Positions 26,500 through 36,170 of a stretch of DNA of 64,000 bases are shown here, piece by piece. The DNA comes from Alphaproteobacteria bacterium (lineage in GTDB: Bacteria; Pseudomonadota; Alphaproteobacteria; Micavibrionales; Micavibrionaceae). Each line of letters opens with the position of its first letter. Positions within the stretch are counted from its first letter, which is position 1. The translations under genes and the position numbers were made by a program. A model generated the notes under the pieces. It worked only from the letters and a program-made list of their open reading frames with translations. It was not told the DNA's origin and ran no database searches. The stretch spans positions 81,825 through 145,824 of the forward strand of contig JADLAT010000008.1 in assembly GCA_020848095.1 (NCBI GenBank), read 5' to 3'.

Positions 26500-29400
26500 C
26501 TAGGCGGCAGCCAGATTCCGGAGCTTCTGATCGGCAATAACCAGCATCGGCAGATCAACCGTCCCCGCGCAGCGCAATTCCGCAAACACCGCTTCAAGCT
26601 TCTCCACATTCGCAGCATTTTCCGCCAGCCACGTCTCAGCCAGACTCAATCCTTTCGCGGCTTTCCCGCCGGTATCGCTCAGGATTTTAACAGTCAATGC
26701 CGCTTGCGCGTTATAGAGCTGGTCAACCAGACCGCGCGTCGCGTCCTGCGCCCAGTGATCATCCGCCGGCAAGTACCGCGCCTGCTGACGCAGCCAATCC
26801 ATATGGAATCGCTCGCCAATCTGGAAATAGGTCTGCGCCGTAGCCAGCAAATCAGCTTTCTGCTCCAACGAAACCCGGATAATATCACAGGCCGAGGACA
26901 AAACCGGCATAATGGCAATACGATAGGCCAAAGCTGGCGGTAAACCGTCATTTTCACCGCTGCGCACGCGCAGATCAATACTCTCCTTCAATCCGGGCGT
27001 CACCAGTTTATTCATATTATCGCGCAGCAGGCTTATACCCTTGCCGAAATTCTGAATTTCCTGACCAATATCAAGATTACGGCCCAAACGCATAAGGAAC
27101 CAGGCAATCGCATATTCCGCCATATACGAAATTTCCCGCATGGCTCGTAATTGGACCGCAGCGGGCACTTTATTGTCCAGCGCCTCAATCTCATCCCACA
27201 GATCCCGCAAAGAAAACGCATCGCGAACGATAATATATGCTTTGGCGATCTGGTCACTGCTGGCACCCGTTTTGCTCCGCTCATCCTTAAGGAAAGTCGG
27301 CCCCATACGGTTAATCAGGGAATTGGCCATAGACGTGGCAACAATCTCACGCGCCAGTTTATGACGGCGAATTTCTTTCACGAAATTCTTCTGCAAGGCT
27401 TCCGGGAAATAATTAATGATCCAGTCCTGCATATCCGCACTATCGGGAATATCCGACGCCAGAAGATCCTGCGTAAAGGTAATCTTGGCGTAAGACACCA
27501 AAATCGCCAGCTCCGCCCGCGTTAGACCCTTACCCGCGCGCAACCGCTGCTGGATGGTTTCCTCATCCGGCAAGCCTTCAATAACACGGTCCAGCCCTTT
27601 TTCCCGCTCCAGATCCCGAATAAATTCATTTTGGATCTCAAGTTTTTCCTTGGCCTGCAATTCTGCCAGACTGATCGCCTGTGCCTGCTGGTAATTATTG
27701 CGTAAAACCAGCGTAGAGACATCCTCCGTCATGGATTCCAGCAGCTTATTACGCGCCGCCATATCCATTTTATGCTCTTTATTATTAATGGCATCGCTGA
27801 GCAGAATTTTAATATTCACCTCAATATCCGAGGAATTCACGCCGCCGGAATTATCAACGAAATCGGTGTTGATATGCCCGCCATGCTCGGAAAACTCGAT
27901 ACGGGCCAGTTGGGTCACACCAAGATTAGCGCCCTCACCAATCACCTTCACCCGAAGCTGCGCCGCGTTCAGACGCAACGAATCATTGGCCTTGTCTCCG
28001 ACATCGGCGTGGCTTTGCGTGGTGGCCTTAACATAGGTACCAATACCACCAAACCACAACAGATCGGCACGCGCGCGCAATATCGCCTGCATCAGCTCAT
28101 TCGGCGTAACCTTTTCCTTTTCAATATCAAAACGCTGACGGATTTCCGGCGTCAATGTCAAAACCTTCTCGCTGCGGTCATAAATGCGCCCGCCCGCGGA
28201 AAGCTTTTTCACATCATATTCATTCCAGCCCATCACGCCTTTAAACAGACGCTCCCGCTCCTTAAAGCTGGAGGCCGCATCGGGGTTCGGGTCACAGAAA
28301 ATATGCAGATGGTTAAACGCGCCGATCAAACGGATATGGCGCGACAAAAGCATGCCGTTACCAAACACGTCGCCGCCCATATCGCCCACACCCACAACAT
28401 CAAAATCCTGTTCTTGAATATTGTGATTAAGCTGGCGGAAATGCAGCTTCACAGATTCCCACGCACCGCGGGCGGTAATGCCCATTTTCTTATGGTCATA
28501 GCCAACAGAACCACCCGAAGCAAACGCATCGCCCAGCCAAAAACCGTATTCCTGCGAAATGCCATTGGCAATATCAGAGAAAGAAGCCGTCCCCTTATCC
28601 GCGGCCACCACCAGATACGGGTCATCCCCGTCACGGCGCACGACATTCTTCGGCGGCACAACTTTCGCCCCGTCCAGATTGTCGGTAATGTCCAAAAGCC
28701 CGTGCATAAAGATTTTGTAACAGGCAATGCCTTCGGCCTGAAATTCCTGACGGTTGGCGGTCGGGCGCTTAACCACGAATCCACCCTTCGCGCCCATAGG
28801 CACGATCACCGAATTTTTTACCATCTGCGCCTTCATCAGGCCCAGCACTTCCGTACGGAAATCTTCATGCCGATCGGACCAGCGCAAACCGCCGCGGGCA
28901 ATCTTGTCCCCGCGCAGATGCACCGCTTCCACACGCGGCGAATACACAAAAATCTCACGATATGGCCGTGGCGCGGGTAATTCCGGCACTTTCGAACAAT
29001 CGAATTTAACCGCCAGATATGTCTTGGGCTGGCCCTGTTCATCAAGCTGATAATAATTCGTCCGCAACGTCGCCTCGACCAGCGCGGTAACCATACGCAA
29101 AATCCGGTCCTGATCCAAAGAAGCCACTTTTTCCAGCTCCCGCTCAATGCCGGTAAGGCATAAAGCGGCTTTTTCCGTGCTGGCCGCTTCCTTAAGCGCA
29201 GGGTTATGCAGCGCATCAAACAAATCCACCACAAACCGGGCAATTCTCGGGTTTTCAATCAACGCCTTCTCGGTATAAGGACGGCTGAGCGGATAGCACA
29301 TCTGCTTGAGATAGCGAACATAGGTTCTTAGAACACTGACCTCACGCCAATCCATATTGGCCGAAAGCATAAGACGGTTGAGCGTGTCATTCTCCATCTC

Positions 29401-31314
29401 CCCGGCCCAGATTCTTAAAAAACCATCCTCGAAGTTTTTCTTAACATCACCGACAACCACTTCTTCGCGGATGCTGGGTGTCTCCAGACGGAAATCATGA
29501 ACCCACACCGAAAGATCGCTGCCATGCGGCTTGATCTCAAACGGCAGCTCGGAAAGCGCCCGCAAACCCAGATCTTTCAAAATCGGCATAACATCAGAGA
29601 GCGTCAGCGGCTCTCCCGGATTATAAACCTTAAGGCACAACTGCCCGGCTTCGGCATCTTCCGGCCGGTAAAGATCAAGATTCAATATCTCGCTCGAGAG
29701 AACCTGCTCGATTTTCTCAATATCGAAAACCGACTGCTTGGGGCGGTAACGGCTGGTATATGCCACCGGAAAGGCCTCGCCATAGCGAACAACCATAGCG
29801 GTAATACTGCTCTCATCACTATACACCTCGGCCAGCGCCTGCGAAAGCAGCTCCGGCCAGGTCTGTCCAATCTCCTGCAATTTGCGCTCAAGCTCTTCGG
29901 CACTGATAGAGGGCTCATCACCCTGGCGAACATTCACGATAAACATCACGCGGGCAAACAGGGAATCATCCAGCGATGTATAAAAACTCTCGCAAACACC
30001 ATTCAGCTCTTTTTCAAGCAACTGGCTGATCTTTTTGCGCAGATTGGTGCCGTAACGCTCGCGCGGCACATAAACAAGACAGGAAATATAACGGCGGAAC
30101 GGATCACGGCGCATAAACAGGGCAATGCGCTGACGCTCCTGCAACCGCAGGATATTCGTCGCGATAACCAGCATATCCTTGGGCGCAATCTGAAACAATT
30201 CATCCCGCGGATATTTTTCCAGAATATGGCGCAGGGCTTTCCGGTCGTGCGAACCGGGAATGAACTGCGAAAGCTCCAACACCTCTTCGACCTTTTCCCG
30301 CAGATAAGGCACATCGCCAACGCTGCGCGAATACGTCACAGAGGTAAAAAGCCCTAAAAACAGCTTCTCGCCCTTAACCTTACCGGATTTGTCATAGGTC
30401 TTAACGGCAATCGCATCCATCGGCACACGGCGGTGAACCGTAGAGAGACGGTTGGTTTTTGAAACCAGAAGCGGCGGCAAATTACGGCGCATTTCCTGAA
30501 ACGCGCGCGGCAGACCCTCATCATTTTCACTGATATAGGCCGGGCGAACACCATCATGCAAGAGACCAAGGCTGGAGCCTTTAACGGTACGGCTCTTCAG
30601 CTCGCCATCCTTCTCATAAAATTCATATTCGCGGTAACCCAGCAGCGTAAAGCTGTTATCGCAAAGATAATCCAGAAATTCGCAATATTGCTGAACCTCC
30701 CGAACCGGCTTCCCGGTTTTGGCATTGGCCAGCTCCTCACGGGCTTTTTTCATTTCCGCCAGCATGGGGCGCCAATCCCGGTTAGCGATATAAACATCCT
30801 CCAGAGCGGTATGCAACCCGCTCTCCAGCTCTTTCAAAGCTTCATCGGAAAATACATCCTTGATCTGCAGGTGAATATGCGACTGGCGGATATACCCTTC
30901 CTTGGCTGTATCGGCGATATCAACCAGCTTGCCCTTCGCATCGTAAAGCGCATAAAAAATAGGGTGCAGCATCAAGTCGATCAGGTGGTTATTCTTATTC
31001 ACCTCGGCGGCCACAGAATCCACGATGAACGCCATATCATCGCTCACCACATCTATAATGGTCTTACGCGCGCCCACGCCGGAAAGGCCGCAGCTTTGAA
31101 TCTGGATATTGGCCTGCCCGGTGCCGCGTTTTTTTGCCAGCTCCCAATGCGTTTCCGCAACGGTGGCCAATAATTCTCCATCAAAATAACCGCAATCGGC
31201 TTTTGAAATATGATGGCTTAATTCTTCAATAAGTTTCTTCGGCCCTTCAAGAGACTCGGCAGGAATGGCTTTAAGAGCGGCTTTAACGAGGGAATTGGAC
31301 ATGGGCATACACAC
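26500..31314 (-). CDS. gdh2: NAD-specific glutamate dehydrogenase, large (about 180 kDa) type
   Basis: 1604 residues, the size of the L_180 class found in many alphaproteobacteria and actinobacteria. An ACT-like regulatory region occupies roughly the first half. The catalytic core begins near residue 760 with KIARGGLRWSDRHEDFRTEV and contains PMGAKGGFV (substrate Lys), the nucleotide-binding Rossmann region (GDMGGDVFGNGML) and EGANLGVTQ. It oxidises glutamate to 2-oxoglutarate and ammonia with NAD and feeds amino acids into the TCA cycle. The ATG at 31314 has no clear ribosome-binding site; a second ATG at 31302 is possible. PutA, which generates glutamate from proline, is encoded nearby. Confidence 0.96.
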   Translation of the reverse strand: MCMPMSNSLVKAALKAIPAESLEGPKKLIEELSHHISKADCGYFDGELLATVAETHWELAKKRGTGQANIQIQSCGLSGVGARKTIIDVVSDDMAFIVDSVAAEVNKNNHLIDLMLHPIFYALYDAKGKLVDIADTAKEGYIRQSHIHLQIKDVFSDEALKELESGLHTALEDVYIANRDWRPMLAEMKKAREELANAKTGKPVREVQQYCEFLDYLCDNSFTLLGYREYEFYEKDGELKSRTVKGSSLGLLHDGVRPAYISENDEGLPRAFQEMRRNLPPLLVSKTNRLSTVHRRVPMDAIAVKTYDKSGKVKGEKLFLGLFTSVTYSRSVGDVPYLREKVEEVLELSQFIPGSHDRKALRHILEKYPRDELFQIAPKDMLVIATNILRLQERQRIALFMRRDPFRRYISCLVYVPRERYGTNLRKKISQLLEKELNGVCESFYTSLDDSLFARVMFIVNVRQGDEPSISAEELERKLQEIGQTWPELLSQALAEVYSDESSITAMVVRYGEAFPVAYTSRYRPKQSVFDIEKIEQVLSSEILNLDLYRPEDAEAGQLCLKVYNPGEPLTLSDVMPILKDLGLRALSELPFEIKPHGSDLSVWVHDFRLETPSIREEVVVGDVKKNFEDGFLRIWAGEMENDTLNRLMLSANMDWREVSVLRTYVRYLKQMCYPLSRPYTEKALIENPRIARFVVDLFDALHNPALKEAASTEKAALCLTGIERELEKVASLDQDRILRMVTALVEATLRTNYYQLDEQGQPKTYLAVKFDCSKVPELPAPRPYREIFVYSPRVEAVHLRGDKIARGGLRWSDRHEDFRTEVLGLMKAQMVKNSVIVPMGAKGGFVVKRPTANRQEFQAEGIACYKIFMHGLLDITDNLDGAKVVPPKNVVRRDGDDPYLVVAADKGTASFSDIANGISQEYGFWLGDAFASGGSVGYDHKKMGITARGAWESVKLHFRQLNHNIQEQDFDVVGVGDMGGDVFGNGMLLSRHIRLIGAFNHLHIFCDPNPDAASSFKERERLFKGVMGWNEYDVKKLSAGGRIYDRSEKVLTLTPEIRQRFDIEKEKVTPNELMQAILRARADLLWFGGIGTYVKATTQSHADVGDKANDSLRLNAAQLRVKVIGEGANLGVTQLARIEFSEHGGHINTDFVDNSGGVNSSDIEVNIKILLSDAINNKEHKMDMAARNKLLESMTEDVSTLVLRNNYQQAQAISLAELQAKEKLEIQNEFIRDLEREKGLDRVIEGLPDEETIQQRLRAGKGLTRAELAILVSYAKITFTQDLLASDIPDSADMQDWIINYFPEALQKNFVKEIRRHKLAREIVATSMANSLINRMGPTFLKDERSKTGASSDQIAKAYIIVRDAFSLRDLWDEIEALDNKVPAAVQLRAMREISYMAEYAIAWFLMRLGRNLDIGQEIQNFGKGISLLRDNMNKLVTPGLKESIDLRVRSGENDGLPPALAYRIAIMPVLSSACDIIRVSLEQKADLLATAQTYFQIGERFHMDWLRQQARYLPADDHWAQDATRGLVDQLYNAQAALTVKILSDTGGKAAKGLSLAETWLAENAANVEKLEAVFAELRCAGTVDLPMLVIADQKLRNLAAA

Positions 31315-31387
31315 ATTTTTTTAGGGGTTATTTTCGTTTTTTAGTAAACTTCCGTACCGAACATATGATACAGGGCCAAAGAAAAAG

Positions 31388-31418
31388 CAAGGATGAAATT
31401 CAAGGATAAAATTCAAGG
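31388..31418. repeat. Short 13-bp tandem repeat upstream of the GDH gene
   Basis: CAAGGATGAAATT (31388-31400) and CAAGGATAAAATT (31401-31413) are adjacent and are followed by a partial third CAAGG. The array lies within the 210-bp intergenic stretch between xseA and the GDH start. No function is apparent. Confidence 0.7.
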
Positions 31419-31524
31419 CCTTAAAAGCCCTTCCGATACTGCGCCGCATCATTTTTAAAGCATTTTTTTAAAGATCGAAAAGCATAGCGCAACCCCATCC
31501 TTCAATACCGCGGACGCCGTTTAC

Positions 31525-32958
31525 TTAAAACAGGCTCGTTTGCCCGCCGCCGAACTCTTTGTCACGCACCGGCTTTTTAAGGGGCGCATCTTTTTGACCC
31601 TTCACTGACCCGCTGACTTGCGCACGCAACCGCCCATCATTGCGGAACTGAACCTCAATTGAGGCCCCCGGCCCACCGGCCCGCGCCGCATCCATGATCA
31701 AGGCGCCTTCCCCATCACGCACAACGGCAAAGCCGCGCTGGAGGATATTTTCAAAACTATATGCCTCCAGCATTTTTCCGGCATGCTTCAAATCTCTATC
31801 CTTATCCTGCAACAGCTTGACGCCCACCGCGCCCAATTGCTCCCCCCAGCGGGACAGCGCTTTTTCCGCCTCCCGCAGCCGCTCCTGCGGACGCACCAAA
31901 GCCCCCGCAATCTCCACCAGCGCGCTGCGCTTGACCTCTATAAAACGCCCGAATAAACCCGAGAGCTTATCCCCCAGATGATCCAGCCGCTGCACCTGCG
32001 CTTCTAACAGACGCGCAGGATCACCCAGCCCGGCGCTGCGCGCCTCCAAACGGTGACGGCTCTCGGCCAGAAAACGGTTCATCCCGCTGGCCAGACGCTG
32101 CTCATATTCTAAAATCTGCTGCGCCAGCGCCGCCCGCACCGGAACCGCCATTTCCGCCGCGCCGGTCGGAGTTGGCGCGCGTAAATCCGCCGCATAATCG
32201 GCCAAAGTCGTATCCGTTTCATGACCAATCGCGGAAATAACGGGAATTTTGCTCTCGGCAATAGCGCGCACAACGCCCTCATCATTAAAACCCATCAAAT
32301 CCTCAAGCGATCCGCCGCCCCGCGCCACAATCAACACATCCGGGCGGGGAAGCCCATGCGCGGGCAGGCTCTGAAAACCACGAATGGCCGCCGCGACCTG
32401 CGCCGCCGCCTGCTCGCCCTGCACTAAAACCGGCCAGACCAGAACATGGCGGGGAAACCGGTCGGACAAACGGTGCAAAATATCGCGGATCACCGCCCCG
32501 GTCGGGGACGTCACCACACCAATAACATCCGGTAAAAAAGGAATCGGGCGTTTGCGCTGCGGCGCAAATAACCCCTCAGCCAAAAGCTTTTTTCGCCGCT
32601 CCTCCAGCATCTTCAAAAGCGCGCCTTCCCCGGCCAGCTCCATAGATTCTACAATAAGCTGATAATTCGAGCGCTGCGGAAAGGTTGATATGCGCCCGGT
32701 GCAAATCACCTCCAGCCCCTCCTCGGGCTTAAGATCAATTTTTGCCAGCGTCCCCTTCCAGCACACCGCATCAATCACCGCGCCCTGATCCTTAAGCGAG
32801 GAATACATATGACCCGATGTGGCAATGGACACGCGCGATCATTCACCGCGCACACGCACGCGCCCGAAATTCTCCTCAAGCGTGCGTTTAAGGGAAAGCG
32901 CCAGATCGGACACAGAAAATTCGGGGACATTTGTTTTAAGGGCGGCATCTTCGGACAT
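31525..32958 (-). pseudogene. xseA: Exodeoxyribonuclease VII large subunit, interrupted by in-frame TGA
   Basis: The ATG at 32956-32958 opens a normal XseA N-terminus ([20 protein letters not shown] then FGRVRVRGE). After 39 codons a TGA (plus-strand bases 32839-32841) replaces the residue normally found in RGE-I/L-SR. The frame then continues without shift as SRVSIATSGHMYSSLKDQ to the end at 31525, 435 further residues. The rest is intact: the OB-fold, the GARGGGSLEDL-type motif (VARGGGSLEDLMGFNDE), PVISAIGHETDTTLADYAADLRAPTPTGAAE and the long coiled coil. A T-to-G change (TTA to TGA) would explain it. A downstream GTG at 32832 could start a truncated protein lacking part of the DNA-binding OB domain. 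XseA with XseB degrades single-stranded DNA. Sequencing error is the main alternative. Confidence 0.85.
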
Positions 32959-33031
32959 AAAAAGATGATATGATTGATCCGGCTATAAACTCAAGCCCCC
33001 TATTCGCTCAATCTCACGCCGCAGGATTCTC

Positions 33032-36000
33032 ATGCCCGTTTCCTTTTCCTCCTTTTATACCCAAACCGAAGAACAGGCGGTGCAAGCCGTTTTACAGGGC
33101 TTTGACTGGTCGCCGGAACGCGCGCAGGCCACGCGCGAACGAGCCATAAAATTGATTGAGAGCATCCGTACACAAAAAAGAGCGCCGGGCCAGCTCGAAT
33201 CCTTCCTGCAGGAATACGCGCTCGATACACAAGAGGGGCTGGCGCTCATGTGTCTGGCCGAAGCCTTGCTGCGCGTACCGGATAAGGCCACCGCCGGTAT
33301 GCTGATCCGCGATAAGGTCGCCGCCGCCAACTGGCTGGATTCTGCGGGCGGCTCCAAAGACTGGGTGGTCAAGGCTGCGGGTCTGGGGTTATTCATGACC
33401 AACAAAACACTCGAAGGCGCCCTCTCCCGCATTGGCGAGCCTTTCGTGCGCGAAGCCATGATCAAGGCGATGCAAATTCTGGGCAAACAATTCGTCTTGG
33501 GCCGCGACATCGAAGAAGCATTTCAAAATGCACAACCCCTTAAAAAGAAAGGCTACCGCCTGTCTTACGATATTCTGGGCGAAGGCGCACGAACCGAAAT
33601 TGACGCGGTTCACTACTTCGAATCCTATGCCGCCGCTATCCGCTATATTGGTGACCGCGACAATAAAAACGATACGAAACGTCCCGGAATTTCCGTGAAG
33701 CTTTCCGCCCTGCATCCTCGCTACAGTTTCGCGCAGGAAGAGCGCTGCGTTCCTGAAATGACTGCGCGTTTAAGCGCACTGGCACAATTGGCGGCGGAGC
33801 GCAATCTGGCACTCACCGTTGATGCGGAAGAATCCGAACGGCTCAACACCGCCCTGCGCATCATTGAGGCAGTCATAACCGCACCACAATTCAAAGACTG
33901 GAACGGCTTTGGTCTGGCGGTTCAGGCCTACAGCAAAGCCGCTCTGCCCGTGATTGACCACGTCACTACGCTGGCCCGTGAACACAAAAAACAGGTGCAG
34001 ATAAGGCTCGTTAAAGGGGCATATTGGGATAGCGAGATTAAAAAAACACAAATCGCCGGGCTGGAAAATTTTCCCGTCTATACAAGAAAATACCACACCG
34101 ATGCCGCCTATCTGGCCTGTGCCGCCCGTATGTTGGGGGCGGGCGAGGCGCTCTATCCAATGTTCGGCACCCATAACGCCGCCAGCGCCGCCGCCATACT
34201 GGAAATGGCTGGTACGCCAGAAACCGGACAAAAACCCCGCTTTGAATTTCAAAGGCTCTTTGGCATGGGCCAGGCCCTGCACGATCTCTTGCTGGAAAAC
34301 GAACAAATCCCTGTAAGCCTGTATGCCCCCGTAGGACCACATGAAGACCTGCTGCCCTATCTGGTGCGCCGCCTTTTAGAGAACGGTGCAAATACATCCT
34401 TTGTGAACCGCGTATTGGACGCAGATGCACCGGTGGATGATCTTGTGGCCTGCCCTGTGGATAAATCTATAAGATCAAACGGAGCCGCCCACCCTGAAAT
34501 TATACCCGCAACCGCGCTTTTCAAAAATGAAAAACCGGTGGGCCGTCTCAATTCAAGAGGGCTGGATCTTCATGCGCCAGAGGTGATCAAAACTCTGGAA
34601 AATACCATGGCGGGCTTTATGCCGGACTCTGGAAAAACATATACAGCCGCGCCCCTCATCGCGGGCAAATCCTTTATCCAGACCATACCCGAAATCATTA
34701 TCAATCCGGCTGATTTCACCGACACGCTCGGAAAGGTCTATCCTGCCAATGATGCCCTGATGAAAAAAGCCTTCAGCGCGGCGCAGGAAACCTTCCCGCT
34801 CTGGTCAAACACAAAGGCCGATACGCGCGCCAAAGCATTGGAAACTCTGGCGGATCTCTACGAAAAACATACAGCCGAGCTTATGGCACTTTGCGTGCGC
34901 GAAGCGGGGAAAACACTGCCCGATGCATTGGCTGAGATCCGCGAAGCTATGGATTTTTGCCGCTATTACGCCGCGCAGGGCCGGGCACATTTCGCCGAAA
35001 CCGGCCTGAGCCTTCCCGGTCCCACTGGCGAATCCAACACCCTCACACTACGCGGGCGCGGCACCTTTATCTGCATCAGCCCATGGAATTTCCCGTTGGC
35101 CATTTTCACCGGCCAGATCGCCGCCGCCCTCATAGCGGGCAATTGCGTGATCGCCAAACCGGCGGAGCAAACACCGCTCATCGCCGCCCGCGCGGTTGAA
35201 CTGATGCACGAGGCCGGAATACCCCCCGGCGCACTGGCCCTTCTCCCCGGTGATGGCCGAATCGGCGCGGCCCTCTGCGCGCATGCACAGGTCGCGGGCG
35301 TTGCCTTCACCGGCTCAACCGCCGTAGCGCAGGAAATAAACCGCACACTGGCGGCTAAAAACGGCCCGATCGTACCGCTCATTGCCGAAACCGGCGGTCA
35401 GAATGCCATGATCGTCGATTCCTCCGCCCTGCCGGAACAGGTCGTGGACGATGTCCTCACCAGCGCCTTCGGATCGGCGGGTCAACGCTGCTCCGCCCTG
35501 CGCGTCTTATGCCTTCAGGAAGACACGGCGGATAAGATCATCCGGCTTTTACAAGGGGCCATGAAAACCCTGAACATCGGCACCCCTGCGCGCCTCTCCA
35601 GCGATATAGGGCCTGTCATTGACGAAGAAGCACGCGGCGCACTTTTGCGTCACCGTGAAGCGTTAAGGGGCTTCGGAAAACCTGTATTTGAAATCCCCGT
35701 TTCCCCCGCATTGAACCAAAACGGCTTTTACTTCGGCCCCTGCGCCTTTGAAATCCCGGCAGTTAAAAATCTGGGCGCGGAGGTCTTCGGCCCCATTCTG
35801 CACATCGTGCGCTATAAAAAGGCCGAGCTTGCAGACATTTTAAGCCAAATCACAGACACTGGTTATGGCCTGACCTTAGGGGTCCACAGCCGAATCCAGA
35901 GCTTTCATGAGCAGATCATCCAAAGCCTGCCTGCGGGCAATGTCTATATCAACCGCTCCATGACCGGGGCCATTGTCGGCTCCCAGCCCTTTGGAGGCAC

Positions 36001-36130
36001 CGGCCTGTCCGGCACCGGGCCAAAAGCAGGCGGCCCGCATTACTTAGCGCGTTTTGCCACAGAAAGATCGCTCTGCATCAACACGGCGGCGGCGGGCGGC
36101 AACGCCAGTCTTGTATCGCTGGGTGAATAA
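33032..36130 (+). CDS. putA: Bifunctional proline dehydrogenase / glutamate-semialdehyde dehydrogenase
   Basis: 1032 residues, the short type A PutA without an obvious N-terminal ribbon-helix-helix DNA-binding domain. The FAD-dependent PRODH barrel shows QIRLVKGAYWDSEIKK, YPMFGTHNA and FEFQRLFGMG. The aldehyde dehydrogenase half shows SPWNFPLAIFTGQ, GVAFTGSTAVAQ, catalytic Glu in LIAETGGQNAM and catalytic Cys in SAGQRCSALRVL. It oxidises proline to glutamate with substrate channelling, at the inner membrane face. Monocistronic or followed by purD after 40 bp. Without the DNA-binding domain it should not autoregulate. Confidence 0.97.
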   Translation: MPVSFSSFYTQTEEQAVQAVLQGFDWSPERAQATRERAIKLIESIRTQKRAPGQLESFLQEYALDTQEGLALMCLAEALLRVPDKATAGMLIRDKVAAANWLDSAGGSKDWVVKAAGLGLFMTNKTLEGALSRIGEPFVREAMIKAMQILGKQFVLGRDIEEAFQNAQPLKKKGYRLSYDILGEGARTEIDAVHYFESYAAAIRYIGDRDNKNDTKRPGISVKLSALHPRYSFAQEERCVPEMTARLSALAQLAAERNLALTVDAEESERLNTALRIIEAVITAPQFKDWNGFGLAVQAYSKAALPVIDHVTTLAREHKKQVQIRLVKGAYWDSEIKKTQIAGLENFPVYTRKYHTDAAYLACAARMLGAGEALYPMFGTHNAASAAAILEMAGTPETGQKPRFEFQRLFGMGQALHDLLLENEQIPVSLYAPVGPHEDLLPYLVRRLLENGANTSFVNRVLDADAPVDDLVACPVDKSIRSNGAAHPEIIPATALFKNEKPVGRLNSRGLDLHAPEVIKTLENTMAGFMPDSGKTYTAAPLIAGKSFIQTIPEIIINPADFTDTLGKVYPANDALMKKAFSAAQETFPLWSNTKADTRAKALETLADLYEKHTAELMALCVREAGKTLPDALAEIREAMDFCRYYAAQGRAHFAETGLSLPGPTGESNTLTLRGRGTFICISPWNFPLAIFTGQIAAALIAGNCVIAKPAEQTPLIAARAVELMHEAGIPPGALALLPGDGRIGAALCAHAQVAGVAFTGSTAVAQEINRTLAAKNGPIVPLIAETGGQNAMIVDSSALPEQVVDDVLTSAFGSAGQRCSALRVLCLQEDTADKIIRLLQGAMKTLNIGTPARLSSDIGPVIDEEARGALLRHREALRGFGKPVFEIPVSPALNQNGFYFGPCAFEIPAVKNLGAEVFGPILHIVRYKKAELADILSQITDTGYGLTLGVHSRIQSFHEQIIQSLPAGNVYINRSMTGAIVGSQPFGGTGLSGTGPKAGGPHYLARFATERSLCINTAAAGGNASLVSLGE

Positions 36131-36170
36131 GTTAAGATGCCGAAAAACGGTTAAAAGAAGGCTCTGTTAA

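Noticed and set aside
27772..28980. 402-codon plus-strand frame inside the GDH gene
   Set aside because: Antisense to the strongly conserved GDH catalytic core; no recognisable protein features.
32839..32841. Selenocysteine or programmed readthrough at the xseA TGA
   Set aside because: The site corresponds to Ile/Leu in the family, not Cys, and no SECIS-like hairpin is obvious; mutation or sequencing error is simpler.
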